Of a stretch of DNA of 38,693 nucleotides, positions 24,709 through 32,257 are shown in pieces. Position 1 is the stretch's first letter. Every line of letters begins with the position of its first letter. Both the position numbers and the translations under genes were made by a program. The notes under the pieces were generated by a model that had not been told where the DNA came from, searched no databases, and saw nothing but the letters and a program-made list of their open reading frames with translations. The stretch is from Paludibacteraceae bacterium (GTDB taxonomy: Bacteria; Bacteroidota; Bacteroidia; Bacteroidales; Paludibacteraceae): the NCBI GenBank assembly GCA_017417025.1, contig JAFPZY010000010.1:1-38693 (forward strand), in the 5' to 3' direction.

Positions 24709-26767
24709 AATATCTGATGTGTTTTGTTATTTTAAGTATGTTTCTTTCTTCCTCGCGCCTGTAGTGCAACTCGTCGGCAGTCTGTCGCATCAGCGCTATC
24801 CCCAGACCGCCAATCCGCCGTTCTGCCACAGCTTTTTCAGGAGCTGTTGTTTCTTGCTTTGTCGGGTCGAATGGCTTTCCGTCGTCAGAGAGTTGTATGT
24901 TCAGTGTTTCGGATTGCAGGCTCATGTTCATGGTTATTCCCGCGGCATGTGAGTGTTTTATTATGTTCACTACGGCTTCTTCCACTGCCAATTCGGTCTT
25001 TTTCAGTGTCCTTTTGTCCATACCTGCACACAGGGCGTAGTTGTGGAGTGCAGTCCGCAGTACAGGCCATTGTTCTTCTTTGTTTTCCACACTAAGGCAT
25101 GCCGGTTGTGTCTCGCTTGTCTTTGCTATTACCAGCAGCGTCATGTCGTCCGCCTGCTCTGCTTTGCCCTTGAACTTGAGTCTCTCGTCGTTTATGGCGG
25201 TCATGTCTCCTTTTCTCAGATCCTCTGCCTCTTTCTCCACTAAAGCCGTCCAGCGTTTTGTTCCGAACATCTCGTGTTTCTCGTTCCGTGCTTCGGTTAT
25301 GCCGTCGGTGTAAAGGACTATCATATCGTCCTGCCCGAGCATCATTCCCTGCTCCTCAAACCTGTATTTCCCGTCATAGCCAAGCGGGATATCGGGCTCT
25401 GTCTTTACGCTTTCTACTTCCGACTCCTGATTCGCGACTTTTGACATTTGACTCCTAACCATCAGCGGAGGGAGATGGCCGGCATTGCAGAACAGCAACT
25501 CGCCTGTCGGTACGTGCAGCTGCCCGACAAACGCCGTGACGAACATCATTGAGGGATTGTTCTCGCTCAGCACTGCGTTCATGTCCTCCACTATGGCTTT
25601 TGGCGACTGCAAACGTCTAACGGCAGAGCGGAAAAGGTTCACCGTTGCACTCATGAACATAGCAGCTGTCACGCTTTTCCCGCTCACGTCTCCGATGATG
25701 AAGTAGAGGTCGTCCTCTTTTCTGTAAAAGTCGTACAGGTCGCCTCCCACTTCGCGCATGGGCACTAATGCCGCGTGCAGACTTACATCAGGCCATTTGT
25801 CGGCATGAACTTTCTCCCGTTCTCCTTCGCGCAGTATGCCTTTCTGTATAGTGCTGGCAATGTGCAGTTCGTGCTCCATCACCTTGTTTGCAGTCTCAAC
25901 GCGGGTGTATTCCTCTTTGTCTTGAAGCAGGCGGCGGATGAGCAGCCCCGCTGTCAGAATGCCGAATAGAAGGACAAGTGATGTTATCAGTGACATTCGG
26001 CTCACTCCGTCCCACAAGTGTTGGCGCGGAACGGCTGTCACTAAACGCATGTTCATAGGAGGCAGCAATTTCTCGGACACTATCATCTCCTTCCAGTCCT
26101 CCGTCTCTCCTGCCTGCACTATCAGTGTCCCGTTGGAACTGTATATTCTGCAAACCGCATCGTCGTAGGGGCGGGTGTCCGTCAGCAGTTGTTTTGCCCA
26201 TTCCAGCGTGTAGTCGGCGCACGCCACGCCTATTATGTTGCCGTTGTTGTCGTATGCTTTGCGCGAGTGGGTGAAGATAATGTTGTCGGTATCCGCATCT
26301 TTGTATGACGGTGTCCAGTAGCCGTTGTCGTCGCTTTCCATCGCACCTTTGTACCACTCTCGCTCAAAGTAGTCGAGTTGCTCCTCAAAGTGGTAGTTTA
26401 TGATGGAGTCGCGGCTGATACGCTGTGCGCAAACTGCATAGCGTTCGCCTTGTTTAGAAAAATAGTTCGGTACATAGCAGACATAGCAGCTGAACAGGTC
26501 GGGAAAACGCCATAGCACATTTTCTATGATAGCATAAAGACCTGCAGTGTCGTTCACGCAGTAGGGCAGGAAATGCACAATCTCCGCCGTGGCTTCGGGC
26601 ATGTCGTACACCTCAAGCAGAAAGTCCTTGCTTGCAAGGTCCATCTTATAAGTGATGCGATTCTTTATGTCGGCTTTGTTGCGGCTGTACGACACAAAGA
26701 ATTGAGTCGTCATTGCAATGACGAGGAACACGGCAGATACTATAGGCAGCGACTTTTTTATTCTCAT
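24692..26767 (-). CDS. dCache sensor, PP2C (SpoIIE/RsbU) phosphatase and HATPase kinase fusion
   Basis: 691 residues. TM1 is at ~7-27. An outside dCache-type sensor (28-255) contains EWYKGAMESDDNGYWTPSYK and the closing NIIGVACADYTLEW. TM2 is at ~258-278, followed by a coiled helix (290-312) leading into the PP2C domain (~330-548) with metal-binding GGDLYDF, GDVSGKS, YTDGITEARN and QADDMTLLVI. The C-terminal RsbW-like HATPase (~560-685) has an N-box ELAVEEAVVNIIKH, G1 DDGKPFDP and G2 GGLGIALMR. Opposing activities, STAS phosphatase and STAS kinase, are thus joined in one receptor. By family knowledge, ligand binding outside should shift the phosphorylation state of the STAS protein encoded next. 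It is the first gene of the NRPS operon, so secondary-metabolite production may answer to an external cue. A linker of about 20 polar residues (~440-458, RSQMSKVANQESEVESVK) interrupts the PP2C domain. Confidence 0.9.
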   Translation of the reverse strand: MRIKKSLPIVSAVFLVIAMTTQFFVSYSRNKADIKNRITYKMDLASKDFLLEVYDMPEATAEIVHFLPYCVNDTAGLYAIIENVLWRFPDLFSCYVCYVPNYFSKQGERYAVCAQRISRDSIINYHFEEQLDYFEREWYKGAMESDDNGYWTPSYKDADTDNIIFTHSRKAYDNNGNIIGVACADYTLEWAKQLLTDTRPYDDAVCRIYSSNGTLIVQAGETEDWKEMIVSEKLLPPMNMRLVTAVPRQHLWDGVSRMSLITSLVLLFGILTAGLLIRRLLQDKEEYTRVETANKVMEHELHIASTIQKGILREGEREKVHADKWPDVSLHAALVPMREVGGDLYDFYRKEDDLYFIIGDVSGKSVTAAMFMSATVNLFRSAVRRLQSPKAIVEDMNAVLSENNPSMMFVTAFVGQLHVPTGELLFCNAGHLPPLMVRSQMSKVANQESEVESVKTEPDIPLGYDGKYRFEEQGMMLGQDDMIVLYTDGITEARNEKHEMFGTKRWTALVEKEAEDLRKGDMTAINDERLKFKGKAEQADDMTLLVIAKTSETQPACLSVENKEEQWPVLRTALHNYALCAGMDKRTLKKTELAVEEAVVNIIKHSHAAGITMNMSLQSETLNIQLSDDGKPFDPTKQETTAPEKAVAERRIGGLGIALMRQTADELHYRREEERNILKITKHIRYYANKD

Positions 26768-26792
26768 CCTGGCAGCCGGACTTTTTCGCCTG

Positions 26793-26823
26793 CAAAGTTA
26801 GTACTTTTCTGCCGGATATACAA
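26793..26823 (-). promoter_or_regulatory. Promoter of the phosphatase-STAS-NRPS operon
   Basis: On the minus strand TTG (26823-26821), a 20-bp spacer and TAACTTTG (26800-26793) match the Bacteroidetes consensus. The ATG at 26767 is 25 nt beyond the -7 element, giving a short leader. Confidence 0.8.
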
Positions 26824-26863
26824 GACCTGCCCCGTTTTTTTACAAAAAACGAATACCTGAATA

Positions 26864-27310
26864 TCAATTGGCAATTGCCTTGCACCAACTTGCAAAGTAG
26901 CGCACGCCTGCTATAGAAAGGGCTGTGCCAAGCCCAGGGTAGAACCCTGCAAAGAACTCCGCTGGCATTCCGGGGATGTGCTTCAGGCTTATACCCAAGC
27001 CCATCATAAAAAAGATGAGTATGTAGCCGTGCAGGTCGAAAAAGGCAAAGAGCGACTTGCGACGTTCAGGGAAATTGAGTATGCGTGCTGTATAACGCTT
27101 CACGAAGTTGTTGAACATCAGCGAGAAGCATACTGCCACCACTGCGGCTGTAATGCACAGCCACCATACTCTTTCCTCGTGCACCGCGTTCACTTGCTTC
27201 ATCGCCTGTATGCCGCCGACCAGTATCTTCACGCCCGGACCGAGCCAGCAGAGCACCTGCATCAGCAGCAGGTGCTCTTTATTAACGGGTACAATCTTGT
27301 CGGTGTTCAT
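26864..27310 (-). CDS. Four-TM membrane protein of unknown function
   Basis: 148 residues with four hydrophobic helices: LLLMQVLCWLGPGVKILVGG, VWWLCITAAVVAVCFSLMF, LHGYILIFFMMGLGISL and FFAGFYPGLGTALSIAGV. A basic loop (RRKSLF) precedes the third helix and the C-terminus is RYFASWCKAIAN. I cannot assign a family with confidence; similar small membrane proteins are common in Bacteroidales. It begins 6 bp after the glutathione peroxidase stop, so it is the last gene of the redox run. The NRPS-operon promoter lies just downstream. Confidence 0.65.
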   Translation of the reverse strand: MNTDKIVPVNKEHLLLMQVLCWLGPGVKILVGGIQAMKQVNAVHEERVWWLCITAAVVAVCFSLMFNNFVKRYTARILNFPERRKSLFAFFDLHGYILIFFMMGLGISLKHIPGMPAEFFAGFYPGLGTALSIAGVRYFASWCKAIAN

Positions 27311-27316
27311 ATTCGT

Positions 27317-27931
27317 TTATTCGGCAAGAAAGGCTTCTATATCTTTCTCAAAATCCTCCGGTTCGGTGGTGGGAGCATAGCGCTTGATGGTCTTCCCGTC
27401 TTTGGAGATCAGGAATTTCGTGAAGTTCCACTGGATGTCGCTCTCGCTTTTTGCACTGTCGCTTATTTTCTTGAAGAGGGCTTTTGCTCCTTTGCCTTTC
27501 AGCCCATGGTACTCCTCTGTAGGAACCTGCTCTTTCAGATAGACGAATATCGGTTCTGCGTTCTCGCCGTTCACGTCAGTCTTCTTCATTATCTGGAAAG
27601 TAACGCCGTAGTTCAGTTGGCAGAACTCCTCTATCTGGCTGTCGCTGCCAGGGTCCTGCTCCTTGAATTGGTTGCAGGGGAAGCCCACTATAACCAGACC
27701 TTTGTCCTTGTATTTCTGGTTCATTTCCTCCAGACCTTTGAACTGCGGGGTCAGACCGCACTTGCTTGCTGTGTTCACAATAAGTAACACCTTGCCCTTG
27801 AACTGGGCAAAATCCAGTTCCTGGCCGCGGCTCGTAGGAGCCTTGAAATCATAAATTGTTGCCATGTTGTTGTTAGAATTACATGATGTCAGGCAGCAAA
27901 GAACTGCCATGACGGTTATTATTTTCTTCAT
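27317..27931 (-). CDS. Glutathione peroxidase-family lipoprotein
   Basis: 204 residues from the ATG at 27931, chosen because it gives a lipoprotein signal (MKKIITVMAVLCCLTSC, lipobox Cys17) and overlaps the flavodoxin stop by 4 bp (ATGA). The frame is open further upstream, but that start would lose the signal. It has the peroxidase triad: Cys58 in NTASKCG in place of selenocysteine, Gln in VGFPCNQF, and Trp in IQWNFTKFLI. Such enzymes reduce hydrogen or lipid peroxides, in bacteria usually with thioredoxin as reductant. The lipid anchor places it in the periplasm. It is part of a string of redox genes headed by OhrR. Confidence 0.9.
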   Translation of the reverse strand: MKKIITVMAVLCCLTSCNSNNNMATIYDFKAPTSRGQELDFAQFKGKVLLIVNTASKCGLTPQFKGLEEMNQKYKDKGLVIVGFPCNQFKEQDPGSDSQIEEFCQLNYGVTFQIMKKTDVNGENAEPIFVYLKEQVPTEEYHGLKGKGAKALFKKISDSAKSESDIQWNFTKFLISKDGKTIKRYAPTTEPEDFEKDIEAFLAE

Positions 27932-28359
27932 ACATTTGCTGTTTCTTGCTCTGTAACAAAGGTTTTTGCAAACCTGCATAGAGCGTCTATGTCTTCTTTG
28001 TCAGGATGTCCGCTGTGAATCGGACCCATGGAGCCTTTGCAGGTGAAAGAGCGGTCTGCCACTTTTATGCCGCGCTCTTCGAGTGCTTTGCGCATCTGCG
28101 GCACGGGAGAGTCGATGATGGCGCATGAACCGAAAAGGACGACGCATCTCACTTTTTCCGGTGTCAGGCTGTCGATGAAGCGGAATACACTCTTGTTCAC
28201 GCTGCCCAGGAAAACCCCTGCGCCGAGGAACAGCACGTCTACGGGCTCAGTTACAGGTTCTGTGACAGGGGCTGCGCTTGTCCCGATTACATTTCCAAGT
28301 GCGTCGGCCATTTGTTTGGAGTGACCGAATTTGCTGTAATAACGAATAGCGTACTTCAT
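27928..28359 (-). CDS. Flavodoxin-family protein
   Basis: 143 residues with a flavodoxin fold: the N-terminal phosphate loop YYSKFGHSKQMADAL, a second strand VDVLFLGAGVFLG near the isoalloxazine site, and VRCVVLFGSCAI. It is slightly shorter than classical flavodoxins and has an unusual PVTEPVTEPVD direct repeat between the first two units. It carries low-potential electrons or acts as a small FMN quinone or flavin reductase. It sits 2 bp from the end of the radical SAM gene, whose [4Fe-4S] cluster needs a one-electron donor; flavodoxin commonly fills that role. Confidence 0.85.
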   Translation of the reverse strand: MKYAIRYYSKFGHSKQMADALGNVIGTSAAPVTEPVTEPVDVLFLGAGVFLGSVNKSVFRFIDSLTPEKVRCVVLFGSCAIIDSPVPQMRKALEERGIKVADRSFTCKGSMGPIHSGHPDKEDIDALCRFAKTFVTEQETANV

Positions 28360-28361
28360 AG

Positions 28362-29465
28362 TTATATTTGTTTTTGTAGCATTTGTTCAACTTCTTCGCG
28401 GTGCTCCCAAAGAGCACAGCCGCCGGAGTGCTCGCCGCCGACGAGGTGCACGGCGCGCAGTTTCTTAAAGAGTGGCGATTGGAGTGCTCCTTTGACGCCC
28501 AGCGTCAGCACATTGCTGTCGCTGTACGGCGAGAACGGACAGGGTTCGGCATTGCCGTCCGGACCGATATGGAAGAACCCTCTGCCGGCAGCCAGACAAC
28601 CGCCCATGTGCTTCTCGTCGCCCGGGAAAGAGATAATAATGATATCATCGTACCGCTCGCGTTGGTGTGCCTGCACGGCTTCCATCATCTCCAAGTCATT
28701 CTCGCCGAAAGCGAGGTATTCTGTGCCCGGCTCGGTAGGTACGTATTCTACGTAGATGATCAACTTGCAGCCTATCTCGCGCAGATGATCCACGTACTCG
28801 TCCGAGGTGACAAGGGCGAAGTTCTCCGTGGTAACGGTGATGCTTACGCCGAAGAACAGGTCCTCTTTGTGCAGTTCCTCAACCGACATCATCGCCCGTT
28901 TGTAGATACCTTTGCCGCGACGGTCGTCCGTGCCGTGCTCTGCGCCCTCGATGCTAATCACCGGAATGAGGTTCAGGTGCTCTTTGAGGAAGGCTATATA
29001 AGATGGACCGATGAGGGTCCCGTTGGTGAAGATAGGGAAGATCATGTCCTCCACTTTCGCCACTTCCTCTAAAATGTCTTTGCGCATCATCGGTTCACCG
29101 CCTGCAAGAAGCGCGAAGTTGATACCGAGCGAAGAAGCCTCGGTAAAGATGTCCCGCCATTGTTCGGGCGTGAGGGTGGGACGGGTGCTCTTGCCGGGAT
29201 TGTCGGCAATACCGTTGGCACGCGCATAGCAGCCTTTGCACGACAAGTTGCACTCCGTAGATATGGAGCAGATGAGGAACGGCGGCACTTCCACACCGCT
29301 CTCTTTGGCGACCGCCTTACGCCGTGACTCCGACTTGATAAACGTGTTCTGCAGCCGGAAGACGGTCTTCGCCTCGTGCGGGTTGCTCAGTACGTTGCGG
29401 TACGCCTTTGCCATGATCCGCCGGATAGCGGATGACATATAGCCTTGTAGATTGATTTCTGACAT
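28362..29465 (-). CDS. Radical SAM protein, possibly with an auxiliary cluster
   Basis: 367 residues from the ATG at 29465, which follows the rhodanese stop by 7 bp; upstream ATGs would overlap that gene. The SAM-cluster motif CNLSCKGCY has cysteines at 72, 76 and 79, and the SAM-binding LLAGGEPMMR follows. Further cysteines lie at MGGCLAAGRG, NAEPCPFSPYSD and GGCALWEH, resembling a SPASM/twitch region that binds extra iron-sulphur clusters. This fits peptide- or cofactor-modifying radical SAM enzymes, but no precursor peptide is evident and the substrate is unknown. A flavodoxin gene follows directly and may supply electrons; sulphur and redox genes surround it. Confidence 0.85.
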   Translation of the reverse strand: MSEINLQGYMSSAIRRIMAKAYRNVLSNPHEAKTVFRLQNTFIKSESRRKAVAKESGVEVPPFLICSISTECNLSCKGCYARANGIADNPGKSTRPTLTPEQWRDIFTEASSLGINFALLAGGEPMMRKDILEEVAKVEDMIFPIFTNGTLIGPSYIAFLKEHLNLIPVISIEGAEHGTDDRRGKGIYKRAMMSVEELHKEDLFFGVSITVTTENFALVTSDEYVDHLREIGCKLIIYVEYVPTEPGTEYLAFGENDLEMMEAVQAHQRERYDDIIIISFPGDEKHMGGCLAAGRGFFHIGPDGNAEPCPFSPYSDSNVLTLGVKGALQSPLFKKLRAVHLVGGEHSGGCALWEHREEVEQMLQKQI

Positions 29466-29472
29466 TATTGTT

Positions 29473-29838
29473 TTAGTTCTCATTATTAGTCTTCCATGCA
29501 TCATAGCCGCCTTTCAGTTCAACAATGCGGTCAAAGCCCATTGTGTGCAGTTTTCCGGCTGCGGCATGGCTGCGTCTGCCTGCCTTGCAATACAAGGCTA
29601 TAGTTTTTGTCTTATCCAATTGCTCTGCCGCCTGTTGCGCAAAAGCAGTATCACGCCAATTGATGTTCAGTGCTCCTTCAATATGTCCTTCGGCGTATTC
29701 TTCAGGCGTGCGTACATCTACCAGCAACAAATCCGGTTGCCGGATTGCTTCTGCAAACTCGTCCGGAGACAATGCAGGGAAATCTGGTGCACATGCGGCA
29801 AAGAACATCGTGGTGGCTGCTATAATTAACTTTTTCAT
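29473..29838 (-). CDS. Rhodanese-like lipoprotein
   Basis: 121 residues with a lipoprotein signal (MKKLIIAATTMFFAAC, Cys16) and one rhodanese domain: LLLVDVRTPEEYAEGHIEGA, then the active-site loop ALYCKAGRRSH with catalytic Cys84. Single-domain rhodaneses carry sulphur as a persulphide. The lipid anchor places it at the envelope. It abuts the flavin reductase gene with no spacer and precedes the radical SAM gene, so it is part of the same transcript. Confidence 0.9.
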   Translation of the reverse strand: MKKLIIAATTMFFAACAPDFPALSPDEFAEAIRQPDLLLVDVRTPEEYAEGHIEGALNINWRDTAFAQQAAEQLDKTKTIALYCKAGRRSHAAAGKLHTMGFDRIVELKGGYDAWKTNNEN

Positions 29839-30354
29839 TTATTCTTCTATAATATATGCATCTACAATCTCGCCATAAAAGGCGGTGTGCGGGCCTTTCT
29901 CTATGCTGTAGAAACGGCGTTTCTCTTCGTCGCCAAGCAGTTCCTCTTCCTGTGTCTGGCGATAGAGTACACGGCATTCGAGCGTCAGCGGAAACTCCTT
30001 GAGTCCCGGCACGGAGATGACATTGGGATCGACGAGTGTCAGACCTGCGGTGGCAATCTTATCCATGTCTCTGCCGGACTTGCTGCCAAGCAGACCCAAT
30101 GCTTTGCGCGGAAAATCACCCACCTGCACGTTGATAGTGAACTCGCCGTTGCCCTGCAACATCTCATGTGTGAAGCGGCAGGTGCGTACGTATGCAATGA
30201 AAACCGGTTTCTCCCAAACGATGCCGAGCGTACCCCAGCCGATAGTCATGGAGTTCACTTTGTCGCCCACTTTGGTGGTAATCAGTATGCCAAGGCGCAT
30301 AGCGCGGATGATGTCGCCTGCGCACTCACGTATGTCAATCTTTCGTTTGGTCAT
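29839..30354 (-). CDS. Flavin reductase-like FMN-binding split-barrel protein
   Basis: 171 residues of the flavin reductase domain family: GILITTKVGDKVNSMTIGWG at the N-terminus (FMN pocket), then VWEKPVFIAYVRTCRFTHEM and NGEFTINVQVGDFP. Relatives bind FMN and pass electrons from NAD(P)H or rubredoxin to acceptors. It lies 1 bp from the stop of the metallo-beta-lactamase-rubredoxin gene. In flavodiiron oxygen reductases the beta-lactamase fold is joined to a flavin domain; here the flavin protein and the rubredoxin fusion are neighbours, which suggests a split electron chain. Confidence 0.88.
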   Translation of the reverse strand: MTKRKIDIRECAGDIIRAMRLGILITTKVGDKVNSMTIGWGTLGIVWEKPVFIAYVRTCRFTHEMLQGNGEFTINVQVGDFPRKALGLLGSKSGRDMDKIATAGLTLVDPNVISVPGLKEFPLTLECRVLYRQTQEEELLGDEEKRRFYSIEKGPHTAFYGEIVDAYIIEE

Positions 30355-30355
30355 A

Positions 30356-31297
30356 TTACGCCTTGTTGAATTTGGATTTGGGCTGCTTGCAACGGGGACA
30401 TTTCCAGTCTTCGGGCAGGTCCTCGAAGGCTACGCCGTCGTGTTCCGCCGGGTCATAGACATAGCCGCAGATGGAACAAACGTACTTGCCGCTACCCTTT
30501 TGCCCGGAGAAATCCACCTCGGCAAAGACTGTCGGAACGGGGTTGTCAAGATCCATGACACGCTTGGCTTCGAGGTTCTCCGGTCCTTGCGGACTGTGAG
30601 TAGAGAGATACACGGTGGGGTGATTGCGGATGAACTCACGGATGCGGTTCTGCGTGACGCGGGCGGCAGCCAGGTCATCATACACGACAGAGAGTTTGTC
30701 GGCATACAGCGCTTCGTCGCAATACGTTATATCGCCGTGGATCATGTAGAACAGGTCGCCGTCTTCCACAATGATAATACTGTTGCCGCGTGTGTGTCCT
30801 TCGGCTTTGACAAACCATATACCGTCCTGTATCTTCTGCGCCTCGGGGAAGTTATAATACGCGCCGTCTGAATAAGTCACCGGCATGAGGTTGTCAATCC
30901 CCTCCAGTTCTGCAGCTCCCAGCTCATGCGCATTGACGAATATCTGCGCGTTGGGGAAGGATTTCAACTCACCGGAGTGGTCTGCGTGACGATGGGTGAG
31001 CAGGATTTTGGTCACTTGTTCGGGCTTGTAGCCAAGTGCCTCAAACGCCTCCATGTATGAGCAGATGTCCTTGCCTGTGTAGGCGAGAGACTTCTCGTCG
31101 GGCACCTCTTCCGGCGTGCCGGCAGGCAGACCTGTGTCCACGAGGATGATGTCCTTGCCGGTGTCAATCAGGTAGTTCTGCAGACTGCCGCGATAGCGGA
31201 TGTTGTGGTCGAACTTGTCTTGTCCTTCTTCGCCTCCGAAGGCGAAAGGTTGGGTGTAGAATCCGTCTTTGCGGAATTGAATAGCTTTGATTTGCAT
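30356..31297 (-). CDS. Metallo-beta-lactamase-fold protein fused to rubredoxin
   Basis: 313 residues in two parts. Residues 1-265 form a metallo-beta-lactamase fold with the metal motif THRHADHSG (His102, His104, Asp106, His107), a later histidine in EGHTRGNS and an aspartate in [11 protein letters not shown]. Residues 270-313 are a complete rubredoxin with paired cysteines at 274/277 (CSICGY) and 300/303 (CPRC). Rubredoxin carries single electrons, so the fusion looks like an electron-fed enzyme related to flavodiiron oxygen or NO reductases. The flavodoxin domain of those enzymes is missing, and the adjacent FMN split-barrel protein may replace it. The lactamase motif is closer to lactonase-type hydrolases, so a hydrolytic role remains possible. 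Confidence 0.88.
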   Translation of the reverse strand: MQIKAIQFRKDGFYTQPFAFGGEEGQDKFDHNIRYRGSLQNYLIDTGKDIILVDTGLPAGTPEEVPDEKSLAYTGKDICSYMEAFEALGYKPEQVTKILLTHRHADHSGELKSFPNAQIFVNAHELGAAELEGIDNLMPVTYSDGAYYNFPEAQKIQDGIWFVKAEGHTRGNSIIIVEDGDLFYMIHGDITYCDEALYADKLSVVYDDLAAARVTQNRIREFIRNHPTVYLSTHSPQGPENLEAKRVMDLDNPVPTVFAEVDFSGQKGSGKYVCSICGYVYDPAEHDGVAFEDLPEDWKCPRCKQPKSKFNKA

Positions 31298-31315
31298 GTT
31301 GTGTATGAAGTTAGT

Positions 31316-32239
31316 TTACCAAATAACGCAGAGCAAGGTGCGCCAGAGAGTGCTATACCACTTGCGGCCGAACAGCTGCTGGAAGTCGATAAAGATGATG
31401 ATGTTGGCAAGTATATAGGGATAGGCATAGGGGTGGAACTCGAAGTGTGGAACGAACCAGCCGGCCGCTAAAATCCACACGACATTGACCATCTGCAGTT
31501 GGGAGATAATGAAAATCTGTGCTGTCAATATCTCTGCAAAATTGTAATTCGCCTTTTTAGTTCCGGTGTCATCATCAACAAACGGGCAATCTTTTCGCGG
31601 GGACTTGCGGAAAAGCAGCCACGTAAAGAAAATCCCCAAGATGGATTTGATGAGCAATCCAATTGCGATATGCTCATCGAGCCACTTGTAATACGCATCC
31701 ACTATACGCACTGTTTTGTATTGAAACTCTATTACTTCAGGGGAGTATTGCCGACGATAATTCTCGTCCGCCATCTTCTGATTCAGGCGTGTCTCGTATG
31801 AGACTACCTGTTTCTTTTCCGCCGGCACGATAAGGAGGGCTATACTCACCAAGAGGCTGGTGCCTATGAGCAAATGGAATGGGCGAATGAACTTCCGCCG
31901 CTTGCCGTTGAGGAAGTCGGCAATGACATACCCCGGTCTCCAGACAAGATGCCAGAGCGTGTGCCAATATTCATTTTCTCCCAGTTCGGCCAAGAGAATA
32001 CGGACGGCTGTAAGCCATGTAATCCGCTCGGGGCGGCGCGTCTGTTCCGGCTCTTCGCAGTTGTCCTCGTCGTAATATCTCTGCCGGCGTTGCAGTTCCC
32101 TGTATCTGTCCCTGGTGTAAGAGCGTGTCTGCTGCAACTTCCGAGACAGCTGCTGCCACCATAGGACAATCTTCAGCGGGTTTTTCTTATTCCGGTTCTG
32201 TTGTTTCATCAGGCGTGTTTGTTTGTCCCGTATCTTCAA
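31316..32239 (-). CDS. DUF3667-like membrane protein
   Basis: 307 residues. A basic N-terminal region full of Arg and Gln leads into the family block ITWLTAVRILLAELGENEYW and VWRPGYVIADFLNGKRRKFI, typical of DUF3667 membrane proteins of Bacteroidetes. Four to five hydrophobic helices follow: FHLLIGTSLLVSIALLIV, IAIGLLIKSILGIFFTWLLF, AQIFIISQLQMVNVVWILA and YPYILANIIIFIDF. The function is unknown. An ATG at 32209 would give a start ten codons shorter. It is part of the tight minus-strand gene run. Confidence 0.75.
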   Translation of the reverse strand: MKIRDKQTRLMKQQNRNKKNPLKIVLWWQQLSRKLQQTRSYTRDRYRELQRRQRYYDEDNCEEPEQTRRPERITWLTAVRILLAELGENEYWHTLWHLVWRPGYVIADFLNGKRRKFIRPFHLLIGTSLLVSIALLIVPAEKKQVVSYETRLNQKMADENYRRQYSPEVIEFQYKTVRIVDAYYKWLDEHIAIGLLIKSILGIFFTWLLFRKSPRKDCPFVDDDTGTKKANYNFAEILTAQIFIISQLQMVNVVWILAAGWFVPHFEFHPYAYPYILANIIIFIDFQQLFGRKWYSTLWRTLLCVIW

Positions 32240-32257
32240 CGGGCTTGTTTTGCTTCG

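Noticed and set aside
27932-27979. Upstream start for glutathione peroxidase
   Set aside because: It would hide the lipoprotein signal and extend the overlap with the flavodoxin gene; the ATGA overlap at 27928-27931 is the natural coupling.
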